From positions 1 through 13,421 of the forward strand of contig JAGMDB010000003.1 of assembly GCA_023128875.1 (NCBI GenBank): DNA of 13,421 bases, in the 5' to 3' direction. Below, piece by piece: positions 6,682-13,115 of the stretch; position 1 is the stretch's first letter; every line of letters starts with the position of its first letter. The position numbers were made by a program, and so were the translations under genes. This DNA comes from Dehalococcoidia bacterium. Its GTDB lineage: Bacteria > Chloroflexota > Dehalococcoidia > GIF9 > AB-539-J10. Under the pieces are notes generated by a model. The model had not been told where the DNA came from and did not search any database. It saw only the letters and a list, made by a program, of their open reading frames with translations.

Positions 6682-7698
6682 ATGAAAATCCTGGGTATTG
6701 AAACTTCCTGCGATGAAACCGCAGCAGCAGTTGTTGAGGACAGCAATAGAATCTTGTCCAATATTGTGGCTTCACAAATAGACATTCATGCTCGCTACGG
6801 CGGGATTGTTCCTGAGGTTGCCTCAAGACAACACCTCCTCACTATCATTCCTGTAATAAATAAGGCAATGATTGAAGCCAAGGCTACCTGGCAAGATGTC
6901 GCTGGCATCGCTGTGACCTTTGGTCCTGGCTTAGCTGGTTCATTGTTGGTAGGAGTTAATGTAGCTAAAGCGATTGCCTTGGCTAAACAATTGCCTCTTG
7001 CAGGAATTAATCACCTTGAGGCACATATCTATGCCAACTGGTTAGCTTCGCTCCTGCCCTCTTCATCAAATGGGGAGGGCAGGGTGAGATTCCCCTGCCT
7101 TTGTCTCATTGTTTCTGGAGGGCACAGCGATTTGGTATTGATGAAAAATCATGGACAATTTGAGATTCTGGGGCGAACCAGGGATGATGCCGCTGGCGAA
7201 GCCTTCGATAAAGCAGCTCGAATCTTGGGATTAGGTTACCCGGGAGGCCCAGCCATTGAGGAGGCAGCCAAGTCTGGAACTCCTTGCTTATCTCTTCCAC
7301 GAGCCTGGCTCAGTGGTAGCCACGACTTTAGCTTCAGCGGCTTAAAAACAGCTCTATGGCATTATGCCCAGAGGGGAGAAATTTTGACCACAGCCGCCTC
7401 GATAGCTGACGCAGCAGCAAGCTTTCAATGCGCCGTAGTGGATGTCCTAGTCACTAAAACAATTGAGGCAGCCAGAGAATTAGGAGTGAGGCAAATCCTG
7501 CTTAGCGGTGGTGTAGCAGCCAATAAATTATTAACAGAGCGCTTCCTTAATTCTTCACCAGTGCCTGTGTTCGTTCCTCCTCCTCATCTATGTACCGATA
7601 ATGCTGCCATGGTCGCTGTTTGTGGCTATTATCATTTCCGAGCTGGTACAATAAGCGGCCATGACTTAGATGTGGTATCCAATCTTGGCCTGGGTTAA
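6682..7698 (+). CDS. tsaD: tRNA N6-threonylcarbamoyladenosine transferase subunit TsaD
   Basis: Transfers the threonylcarbamoyl group from TC-AMP to A37 of ANN-decoding tRNAs, with TsaB and TsaE, in the cytosol. The 338 residues match the family length. The ASKHA fold begins [18 protein letters not shown]. The metal-binding pair is NHLEAH (H111, H115), with Ala where most members have Gly. Nucleotide-binding loops include SGGHSDL (145-151), [19 protein letters not shown] and LLSGGVAAN, and the last metal ligand is in CTDNAAM (D306). The ATG at 6682 begins the conserved sequence; a weak AGG lies 10 nt upstream. It follows the one-TM protein by 12 nt and ends tail-to-tail with DUF2851, the two TAA codons overlapping. 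Neither tsaB nor tsaE is in the window. Confidence 0.97.
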   Translation: MKILGIETSCDETAAAVVEDSNRILSNIVASQIDIHARYGGIVPEVASRQHLLTIIPVINKAMIEAKATWQDVAGIAVTFGPGLAGSLLVGVNVAKAIALAKQLPLAGINHLEAHIYANWLASLLPSSSNGEGRVRFPCLCLIVSGGHSDLVLMKNHGQFEILGRTRDDAAGEAFDKAARILGLGYPGGPAIEEAAKSGTPCLSLPRAWLSGSHDFSFSGLKTALWHYAQRGEILTTAASIADAAASFQCAVVDVLVTKTIEAARELGVRQILLSGGVAANKLLTERFLNSSPVPVFVPPPHLCTDNAAMVAVCGYYHFRAGTISGHDLDVVSNLGLG

Positions 7699-9038
7699 AC
7701 CAAAGGGCACTCAGAGCACTTCCCCTCTCGACAATAGTTTCTAAAAATATGAATTAAGCCTTGCTGGTGACAAGCGGTGAAACCAGATACACTTTCAAGG
7801 CAAAGTTGTCGTGCCATATGACGTGTTATCTCATTCTCAGCTAGCTTAGGGTAATGACTATAAAACTCGATAGCCTTTTCCTTTAACCCCAATTCACCAG
7901 TTATCTCGCCCCAAGCGAAGACAAACGGCAATATGACGTTCACCATAATCTCGGCCGTTTTGCCATGCCCCAAAAGGGCTGATTTCTTCGTTTTCGCTCC
8001 AATATCAAAATCAAAATGTTCCTGCCAATAGCCATTGCCAAAAACAATCAACCCATCTTCCAGCATGTGAGACCCAATCACCAAAGGTGCACCCCTAACT
8101 ACTTGTAACATTCCCACCAATAATCCTTCCCGGCAATATCGCTGCAGAAGGTAACTCTGGGCCACAATGCGACGCACAGGGAAATTATTGGGGTATACAT
8201 GGCTGAGATGCCAATCGCCTTCGCTCATAGTTTTAGCCCCTTTACTGGTCGACTGCCATATCTGCTCCAACTTCTGTACCTCCCTTTGCTTGCAAAATTT
8301 CCTGCGCGGCCGCTGAAAAGGTAGCAGAGCCGCTGTGCCTAATAACCAAGCTTGCTTCAGAGCTAAACCGTCTCTTAGCTCCGTCTTTTCTATGAGGTTG
8401 AGAGGTGCTCGACGAGCAAGTTCCTCAAAGGGCACAGTATTTTTAGAATAACCTAAAGCTCTCATCATGCTTTTGAAAAGCACCTGCCCCGCCTCCTCCT
8501 GATTCAAGCTGACCCGGAAAAGGGCTGCTTTTCGCTTAAATCTTTCCTCTCCGACAACATCTAGTAGCTTCAGCAATGTTTGTTTGCCCCTGAGCGTCGT
8601 TATCTCAAAGCAAGGAAGTTGATGAAAAGGCATCAAATAAGCCTGGTACCACGGCTCACATGATAAGCGTAGTTCCTGAACAAGTTTGCTATTCTGCGTC
8701 AGGGTAGCTAAGCCAGCATTATGCTGTGCCACCACATGAAGAATCACATTATTGTATTCAGGATCACAATGATGCCTATGACTATACCAATCGCTGGATT
8801 TAACATGAATTTCTATATCTCCCTTTAGCAAATTGGACTCATCCACAGCAATAACAGCATCTCGAAAATCAGGGCCATTATCGCCATTTATCCTGCCAGG
8901 GTAGATAACCCTGAGGTGCTTGCCGTCAACAGTGGTTAGCTTCCTCTGCGACAGCCGTTGCCATGCTAGCGAAAATTGCTTCTCAGAAATTCTTATCCGC
9001 TTACGTGTAGGCATAATGAAAATTTTTTTGCCCCTCAT
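7695..9038 (-). CDS. DUF2851 family protein
   Basis: A 447-residue cytosolic protein recognised as DUF2851 by its N-terminal signature: [13 protein letters not shown] (46-58), [18 protein letters not shown] (73-90), then [12 protein letters not shown]. The C terminus carries a short Cys motif, [12 protein letters not shown]. The function is unknown. The Asp of GPDF followed about 19 residues later by EIHVK is reminiscent of a PD-(D/E)XK nuclease core, which is only my inference. The ATG at 9038 is chosen; ATG 9014 ([10 protein letters not shown]) is a serious alternative, because the decayed second copy of this 5' end (11284-11346) lines up from there. Neither has a strong ribosome binding site. 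The promoter at 9077-9103 lies in the duplicated block and would give a leader of about 30 nt. The gene is convergent with tsaD. Confidence 0.85.
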   Translation of the reverse strand: MRGKKIFIMPTRKRIRISEKQFSLAWQRLSQRKLTTVDGKHLRVIYPGRINGDNGPDFRDAVIAVDESNLLKGDIEIHVKSSDWYSHRHHCDPEYNNVILHVVAQHNAGLATLTQNSKLVQELRLSCEPWYQAYLMPFHQLPCFEITTLRGKQTLLKLLDVVGEERFKRKAALFRVSLNQEEAGQVLFKSMMRALGYSKNTVPFEELARRAPLNLIEKTELRDGLALKQAWLLGTAALLPFQRPRRKFCKQREVQKLEQIWQSTSKGAKTMSEGDWHLSHVYPNNFPVRRIVAQSYLLQRYCREGLLVGMLQVVRGAPLVIGSHMLEDGLIVFGNGYWQEHFDFDIGAKTKKSALLGHGKTAEIMVNVILPFVFAWGEITGELGLKEKAIEFYSHYPKLAENEITRHMARQLCLESVSGFTACHQQGLIHIFRNYCREGKCSECPLV

Positions 9039-9069
9039 CTACTCTTTTACTTCTTTCATGCTGTTTCAT
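9001..9069 (-). pseudogene. Remnant of the XRE regulator 5' end (22-codon frame)
   Basis: In the broken copy of the duplicated block the ATG equivalent to that of the XRE regulator is kept (9069-9067, ATGAAACA). The frame reads [13 protein letters not shown] and stops at 9001, compared with MKQRKRRQWDKES in the intact gene. Everything after the first few codons is lost. The frame overlaps the DUF2851 start in another frame, so it may now act as an upstream leader frame for DUF2851. Remnant status is inferred from the conserved promoter and start codon. Confidence 0.5.
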
Positions 9070-9270
9070 TAAATCAATTATACACGGTATAGTGTAAGAA
9101 TCAAGCGCAATAATTATAGTACTCTCCTCAGGCATTCAAAACAGCCTCTTTCGCCTGAGAACGGATGTCAGAATAAAATTCTCCATAATGTATAACAAGG
9201 CTGTCTTTGATAACAGTTTAAAGGTAATCACAAGCACCATACCCCATAGCCGCTCGGCAAGTATTGCTTT
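9063..9270. repeat. Duplicated block, copy 1 (divergent promoter region plus M16 5' end)
   Basis: Direct repeat of 11660-11864. By eye 48 of the first 50 bases agree (regulator ATG and promoter), the middle (about 9113-9150) is diverged, and from the M16 ATG to the end 76 of 83 bases agree, all seven differences being transitions. Outside these bounds similarity stops abruptly on the M16 side. Confidence 0.88.
9077..9103 (-). promoter_or_regulatory. Promoter now facing DUF2851 (copy 1)
   Basis: On the minus strand TTGATT, 16 nt, then TATAAT (9082-9077), kept from the duplicated block. An ACAC/GTGT dyad (9082-9085, 9092-9095) lies between the two elements. Transcription would start near 9070, about 30 nt before the DUF2851 ATG at 9038. 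Confidence 0.5.
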
Positions 9271-9364
9271 GCATGGTGCAGTATTGAATTCCTTAGACAT
9301 ATTGCCAGTGCCGAAGATGGTTTTGATCTTCCTATCGCTGAAATCTGCACTGCCAAGCTGGTGA
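9188..9364 (+). pseudogene. Truncated 5' fragment of M16 peptidase gene
   Basis: From ATG 9188 the frame matches the first 28 residues of the intact M16 protein (MYNKAVFDNSLKVITSTIPH against MYNKTVFDNSLRVITSTMPH). After SIAL at about 9270 it switches to unrelated sequence and stops at 9364. The zinc motif HxxEH and the rest of the protease are absent, so it cannot be active. The -10 box of the intact gene (TATAAT at 11712) is TTATAG here. Confidence 0.85.
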
Positions 9365-9454
9365 TATGCCTCAGTGTTTATTCTGTTCTTGCCTCATTCA
9401 GGATGCTGGGTTATCAGGTTACGGGCATACTTCATGGGTTTTTCTCTGCTGACC
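9271..9454. other. Unassigned spacer between M16 remnant and STT3 stop
   Basis: No gene is called here. On the plus strand a frame stays open from about 9273 into the STT3 antisense region and includes ASAEDGFDLPIAEICTAKLV near 9316-9360, which looks protein-like but which I cannot assign. It may be debris of a third gene brought in at the duplication junction. Confidence 0.3.
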
Positions 9455-11269
9455 CTAGCTATTGTTTGTCTCCATACCTACTCTCTCGAACACCTCTACA
9501 GTGTTCTCTCTATGCACCAGCCTATAGCCTGGTAATTCGCCATTGCGCAACTTTACTATCGCTGACTCTTCTGGAGCTCTCTCAACGCCCTTTACCTCTA
9601 TATCCACACCCGCCCAAAATAGCATAGCATTGAATTTCCCTTCTACCATCTCCTGGTCTATAATGACATATTTAACACCATCGATTTCTTTGCCCTTAAC
9701 AAAAAATTTCGCTGCCTCAACAGCACCTTGTTGAAAAGGATTACTTACCGGTACTCTATGTGCCACCTCGATTATCCAATGTCCATAGTCCCACCATGAT
9801 AGAACGCCATACTCAGGCTCTCTGGCGACGTAAAGATTGTAATATGCTTCAGGGTCATCAAAAGGCTCAGGGCTGTTTTCCCTCAGCCACACTAAAGTAT
9901 TATACCAATCCTCTGTTATCAGGCTGGGTGACATAGCCAGTTTGATTGACGCCGGTGTGGAGGCAAAGAGCAGAATAATACACAAAGCTAGTGATAAGCG
10001 CGACTTTACCCCTTTCCTGATATAGTTGCCAATCTCAAGGAAGAAGTAAGCCGTAAGTAAGGACAGAGGCACAACAAAGTGGTAATCCCACCGCCTCTGG
10101 ATTGATACAGCGATAAGCATAAGTATACCCCAGACAACAATTAGTAATGGCCTTTGTTTATCTTTTATAGCAAGGTAAATACCCACGAAGAAGAATAAGT
10201 AGTTAGCTCCATACACTAATATAGCGGCATGTGGCAGTAGTGGCTTTGTCTCGGCTACTGTTCCGAAAGCTGTGCTTGTGACAAATATGAACTTGACCCA
10301 CCCAGCAGTCCATACGAAGGGGCCTCGACCCCACATTACTGCCATAGCTACAACCCATATTGCTAACATAAACATCCCAATTATGGCTATAGCCGTAGCC
10401 ACGAGCAGCTTGGTATCATTGACTCGGCTTGACAGGAAACCGAATATCTGTGGCGTTGCTGCTGCTATTATAAGGGCCAGTATTACCACCACTGGCCCTC
10501 CGGTATCGAGATGATATGGCGAGTAGACAAACAAGGCTACACATGCTGTTATGGTTGCGCCGCTCCTCAGAGAAGCGATATCTCTGCCATCATGATAGTC
10601 AACAGCAAACTGCACTATGAGCCATAGCCAGAACACGAACAACGTGAATATAGCTCCGTGCCATGTGAGAAAATAGAGCCCCAGTGCCAATCCTGCCAGT
10701 GCATAATACCCTAATCTTTCTCTCTTGTATCCTCGTATCAGGAATAGTACTGTTGTGGCAGCGAGCAGTGTCTCGAGCACGTGATGGCTAACAAAACCTA
10801 ACATTGAGCCGCTGAAGAACTCGGTAGGAAGAAATGCCACCAGTGCTGCCGCTATTACGCCAGCCCACCTGCTGCGTAGCTCCTTGCCGATGAAATATAC
10901 TGGTATGAGTGTCAGCGTACCTAGTACAGGCGGTAACCATGCTCCGACAATCTGCAGTGTGTGTGTCGTTGGTTGTCCTAAACTTATGGCATACCCTATA
11001 CCAGCTATCAGCCAAGTTGTGAGTGGTGGGGCTACCACAGTCATACCCTGTGGGAACAATGTATAGCTATCATATAACATTGGCCAAGGGAAGTTATGAG
11101 CCATGTTCTCAGCAAGCCTCATGTGATACCAGGCATCACTGCCCCGGAAAATGACCCCACTGTCAGTAAACACATGGTTGTATGGCAAGGCAACCCGTAG
11201 AAATAAGGAGGCAACAAAGATACCTGCCAGCACAACTAATATGTTCTTCCCTATTTGTTTGTCTTCCAT
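9455..11269 (-). CDS. STT3/AglB-type oligosaccharyltransferase (archaeal-like)
   Basis: A membrane enzyme of about 604 residues that transfers a lipid-linked glycan to Asn in N-x-S/T sequons on the outer face of the membrane. Some 12-13 hydrophobic helices are followed by a soluble C-terminal domain from about residue 448. In M1 numbering from the longer frame (ATG 11290), GSDAWYHMR carries the first catalytic Asp (D52), GTVAE (343-347) is a TIXE-like external loop, and SWWDYG (498-503) is the invariant WWDYG sequon-binding motif. The second acidic motif, DHH in archaeal AglB, reads SHH here (S168). ATG 11269 is preferred: AAGG lies 9 nt upstream, whereas ATG 11290 lies before that site within the DUF2851 remnant. 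No glycosyltransferases or flippase are adjacent, so the lipid-linked glycan pathway must be elsewhere. Confidence 0.9.
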   Translation of the reverse strand: MEDKQIGKNILVVLAGIFVASLFLRVALPYNHVFTDSGVIFRGSDAWYHMRLAENMAHNFPWPMLYDSYTLFPQGMTVVAPPLTTWLIAGIGYAISLGQPTTHTLQIVGAWLPPVLGTLTLIPVYFIGKELRSRWAGVIAAALVAFLPTEFFSGSMLGFVSHHVLETLLAATTVLFLIRGYKRERLGYYALAGLALGLYFLTWHGAIFTLFVFWLWLIVQFAVDYHDGRDIASLRSGATITACVALFVYSPYHLDTGGPVVVILALIIAAATPQIFGFLSSRVNDTKLLVATAIAIIGMFMLAIWVVAMAVMWGRGPFVWTAGWVKFIFVTSTAFGTVAETKPLLPHAAILVYGANYLFFFVGIYLAIKDKQRPLLIVVWGILMLIAVSIQRRWDYHFVVPLSLLTAYFFLEIGNYIRKGVKSRLSLALCIILLFASTPASIKLAMSPSLITEDWYNTLVWLRENSPEPFDDPEAYYNLYVAREPEYGVLSWWDYGHWIIEVAHRVPVSNPFQQGAVEAAKFFVKGKEIDGVKYVIIDQEMVEGKFNAMLFWAGVDIEVKGVERAPEESAIVKLRNGELPGYRLVHRENTVEVFERVGMETNNS

Positions 11270-11283
11270 GGTCGTCAACCTTC

Positions 11284-11346
11284 TTACCATGCAAAATTAG
11301 CGCAAGTAGTTTCTCGAAAATTTTTTATCCGCTTACGTCTAAGCGT
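11284..11346 (-). pseudogene. Decayed copy of the DUF2851 5' end
   Basis: The minus strand reads xLRRKRIKNFRETTCANFAW and a stop, parallel to [18 protein letters not shown] of DUF2851, with ACGTAAGCGGATA shared exactly. The ATG equivalent is ACG. It lies at the same relative side of the duplicated block as intact DUF2851 does in copy 1, but with the XRE gene still in between. The remnant runs into the upstream region of STT3. Confidence 0.6.
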
Positions 11347-11394
11347 GAGCAGAAAATGCTTAATTGCCTATTTATCCCCTTGTTAATTCTATAC

Positions 11395-11432
11395 TGTAGG
11401 CTAGGCTCTCAGAAAAGCCACAACAGCCTACA
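11395..11432. terminator. Nested stem-loop directly after the XRE stop
   Basis: TGTAGGCT (11395-11402) pairs with AGCCTACA (11425-11432), and an inner GGCT/AGCC pair shortens the loop. On the minus strand it begins at the base after the TAA of the regulator. There is no T-run after it, so it is either an atypical terminator or a 3' stabiliser. It separates the XRE gene from STT3. Confidence 0.5.
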
Positions 11433-11666
11433 TTAATGCTCTTCATCTTCTTCCTCAAGTCTATAATTAAACCCACTGCGCTCAGCAATAATACTGAGCA
11501 AAGTAGCTGAAGTTCCACGAGGTCGGTACATGCCTATTTCCCACTCACTGATTGTTTGCTGCCGTGTGCCTAGCTCTTCAGCTAACTTCCTTTGCGTTGC
11601 CCCCAAATGTCGCCTCAATATCCGAATGCTTTCCTTATCCCACTGCCTTCTTTTCCGTTGTTTCAT
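11433..11666 (-). CDS. XRE-family helix-turn-helix transcriptional regulator
   Basis: A 77-residue DNA-binding protein. The HTH spans about residues 12-62: IRILRRHLGATQRKLAEELG, then TRQQTISEWEIG with recognition helix about 36-44, then YRPRGTSATLLSIIAERSGF. The tail is acidic (EEEDEEH). A longer frame reaches 11870, but it would run back through the promoter and the M16 gene; ATG 11666 is chosen because TATAAT stands 7 nt before it and because this ATG is kept in the duplicate copy. The protein is probably a small dimeric repressor or activator. It is divergent from the M16 gene, 115 nt apart start to start, and its likely operator lies between them. No toxin-like partner is present, so an antitoxin role is not supported. 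Confidence 0.87.
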   Translation of the reverse strand: MKQRKRRQWDKESIRILRRHLGATQRKLAEELGTRQQTISEWEIGMYRPRGTSATLLSIIAERSGFNYRLEEEDEEH

Positions 11667-11673
11667 TAAATCA

Positions 11674-11701
11674 ATTATATACGGTATAGTGTAAAAATCA
11701 A
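11674..11701 (-). promoter_or_regulatory. XRE promoter with internal dyad; predicted leaderless transcript
   Basis: On the minus strand TTGATT (11701-11696), 16 nt, TATAAT (11679-11674), then 7 nt to the ATG at 11666. Transcription would start at or next to the A of the start codon, giving a leaderless mRNA. Between the elements is TATAC-G-GTATA (11678-11688), a candidate operator for autoregulation. The promoter core is nearly unchanged in copy 1. Confidence 0.6.
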
Positions 11702-11711
11702 GCGCAATAAA

Positions 11712-11717
11712 TATAAT
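11712..11717 (+). promoter_or_regulatory. -10 box for the M16 peptidase gene
   Basis: A perfect TATAAT 64 nt before the ATG at 11782. The -35 region is poor (TGTAAA at 11690-11695, 16 nt away), which would suit an activated promoter. The corresponding bases in copy 1 read TTATAG. Confidence 0.4.
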
Positions 11718-11781
11718 CTGCCCACACATCCAGACCAATCTCTTTGACGTGAGAACGGATACCAGAGTAGAATTCTCTATA

Positions 11782-13041
11782 ATGTATAACAAGACTGTCT
11801 TTGATAATAGTTTAAGGGTAATCACAAGCACCATGCCCCATAGCCGCTCAGTGAGTATTGCTTTCCTCATAGGTACTGGTTCATGCTATGAAAACCAGGA
11901 GGAGACAGGCATTTCTCATTTTATTGAGCATCTATGCTTCAAAGGCACGCAGCGACGGCCAACAGCTAAGGAAATAAGTCAGGATATTGAAGGCGTTGGC
12001 GGCATAATTAATGGCAGTACGGATAAAGAAGCGACCATTTTTTGGTGCAAGGTGGCTAGCTCTCATTTCTCTATAGCTCTGGATGTACTGTCTGATTTAC
12101 TGCTCAATTCTCGTTTTGATGATGCAGACATTGAGAAGGAAAGCCAAGTTGTCATTGAGGAAATCAAAATGAACCTGGATCTCCCTCAGCACAGAGTAAA
12201 CATGCTCATAGATGAATTGTTGTGGCCAGAACAGCCACTGGGACGGGAAGTTGCTGGAACTAAGGAAACTGTGTCCTCTATAAATCGTGGGCAGATACAA
12301 AGCTATATTGCGCACCGTTACGTGCCTAACAATACTGTGGTTAGCATCGCAGGTGACATACAACATAGTGAGGCAGTGGCTCATATTAGGCCACTGCTCA
12401 GCAAGTGGCCTGCTGGAGGGCTATCAAGTGGTTATATAACTAATGACAAGCAAATAGAACCTAGGTTGCGTATTGCGTCCAAAAACGGTGAGCAAGTGCA
12501 TCTTTGCCTTGCTGTCCATGGATTTTCTCGTTTCCACCCGCAGCGTTTTGCGCTTGACTTGCTTAACACAGTACTCGGTGGGGGGATGAGCAGTCGCCTA
12601 TTCACAGAAATTAGAGAGCACAAAGGATTAGCCTACGATATTCATAGCTATGTGGAACATTTTGCTGATTCAGGGTCGTTTATTACCTATGCTGGGGTCA
12701 ATCCTGGAAAGATAGAGACTGCGGTTGGAGCTATTCTCGAGGAGCTATCCAAACTCAAACACGGAATCACCCCCAATGAGCTTACCAGAGCCAAAGAATT
12801 GTCGAAGGGAAGGCTGCAGTTACACCTTGAGGATAGTCGAAACATGGCTCTGTGGCTAGGCAGTCAAGAGCTGTTGACACTGCGCATCCTCAACATAGAT
12901 GAGGTTATTTCTATAATTGATGCTATTACCATGAGCGATTTGAAGCAGGTTGCTGAAGAACTCTTAACCAGTGGGAGGCTCAACCTAGCTATGGTAGGCC
13001 CAATTAAACATGAGCCTCCGGTCAAATTACTGAAAGTCTAG
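11782..13041 (+). CDS. M16 family zinc metallopeptidase (pitrilysin/MPP-like)
   Basis: A protein of 419 residues from ATG 11782, the usual size of single-repeat-pair M16B bacterial proteases. The inverted zinc motif is HFIEH (46-50) followed by CFKGT; the third ligand is expected at E127 in VVIEEIKMNLDLP, the correct spacing. NGSTDKEATIFW (78-89) corresponds to the conserved NAxTxxExTxY strand. The C-terminal half has GGGMSSRLFTEIREHKGLAYDI, the substrate-binding Arg/Tyr region of this family. No signal peptide is seen, so it is probably cytosolic and degrades peptides or processes a precursor. A GTG at 11749 would add 11 residues; that extension stays in frame in the duplicate but with CTG instead of GTG, so ATG is favoured. 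It is divergent from the XRE gene and convergent with groEL. Confidence 0.94.
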   Translation: MYNKTVFDNSLRVITSTMPHSRSVSIAFLIGTGSCYENQEETGISHFIEHLCFKGTQRRPTAKEISQDIEGVGGIINGSTDKEATIFWCKVASSHFSIALDVLSDLLLNSRFDDADIEKESQVVIEEIKMNLDLPQHRVNMLIDELLWPEQPLGREVAGTKETVSSINRGQIQSYIAHRYVPNNTVVSIAGDIQHSEAVAHIRPLLSKWPAGGLSSGYITNDKQIEPRLRIASKNGEQVHLCLAVHGFSRFHPQRFALDLLNTVLGGGMSSRLFTEIREHKGLAYDIHSYVEHFADSGSFITYAGVNPGKIETAVGAILEELSKLKHGITPNELTRAKELSKGRLQLHLEDSRNMALWLGSQELLTLRILNIDEVISIIDAITMSDLKQVAEELLTSGRLNLAMVGPIKHEPPVKLLKV

Positions 13042-13058
13042 GATTATATAGCACCATA

Positions 13059-13092
13059 TAAAGAAGAGCCGCTGTTCAGCGGCTCTTCTTTA
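13059..13092. terminator. Strong bidirectional terminator between M16 gene and groEL
   Basis: A perfect 15-bp inverted repeat: AAAGAAGAGCCGCTG at 13060-13074 and its complement at 13077-13091, with one further T-A pair outside. The GC-rich core is flanked by A-rich and T-rich arms on both sides, so it can terminate both convergent genes. Confidence 0.9.
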
Positions 13093-13115
13093 CCTAGCGT
13101 TCTTTATACTGCGCT

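Larger units (their letters stand above)
11660..11864. repeat. Duplicated block, copy 2 (XRE promoter region plus M16 5' end)
   Basis: Intact partner of the direct repeat at 9063-9270. It holds the XRE ATG on the minus strand and the first 28 codons of the M16 gene on the plus strand. The copies are offset by 2597 bases at the regulator end and 2594 at the M16 end, so the middle contains a net 3-nt indel. Confidence 0.88.

Noticed and set aside
10272..10514. Plus-strand frame rich in Ile, Thr and Ala within STT3
   Set aside because: It mirrors the hydrophobic helices of STT3 on the opposite strand; no ribosome binding site or family motif.
9270..11346. STT3 segment as an insertion sequence or transposon
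   Set aside because: No transposase, no terminal inverted repeats and no short target duplication are seen; the flanking repeats are gene fragments with large length.
11667..11870. N-terminal extension of the XRE frame up to 11870
   Set aside because: It would cross the XRE promoter, the M16 promoter and the M16 start; ATG 11666 has the promoter and is conserved in the duplicate.
11433..13041. XRE plus M16 as a toxin-antitoxin or defence module
   Set aside because: The M16 protein is an ordinary-looking protease and the genes are divergent rather than co-transcribed; nothing in the sequence supports such a system.
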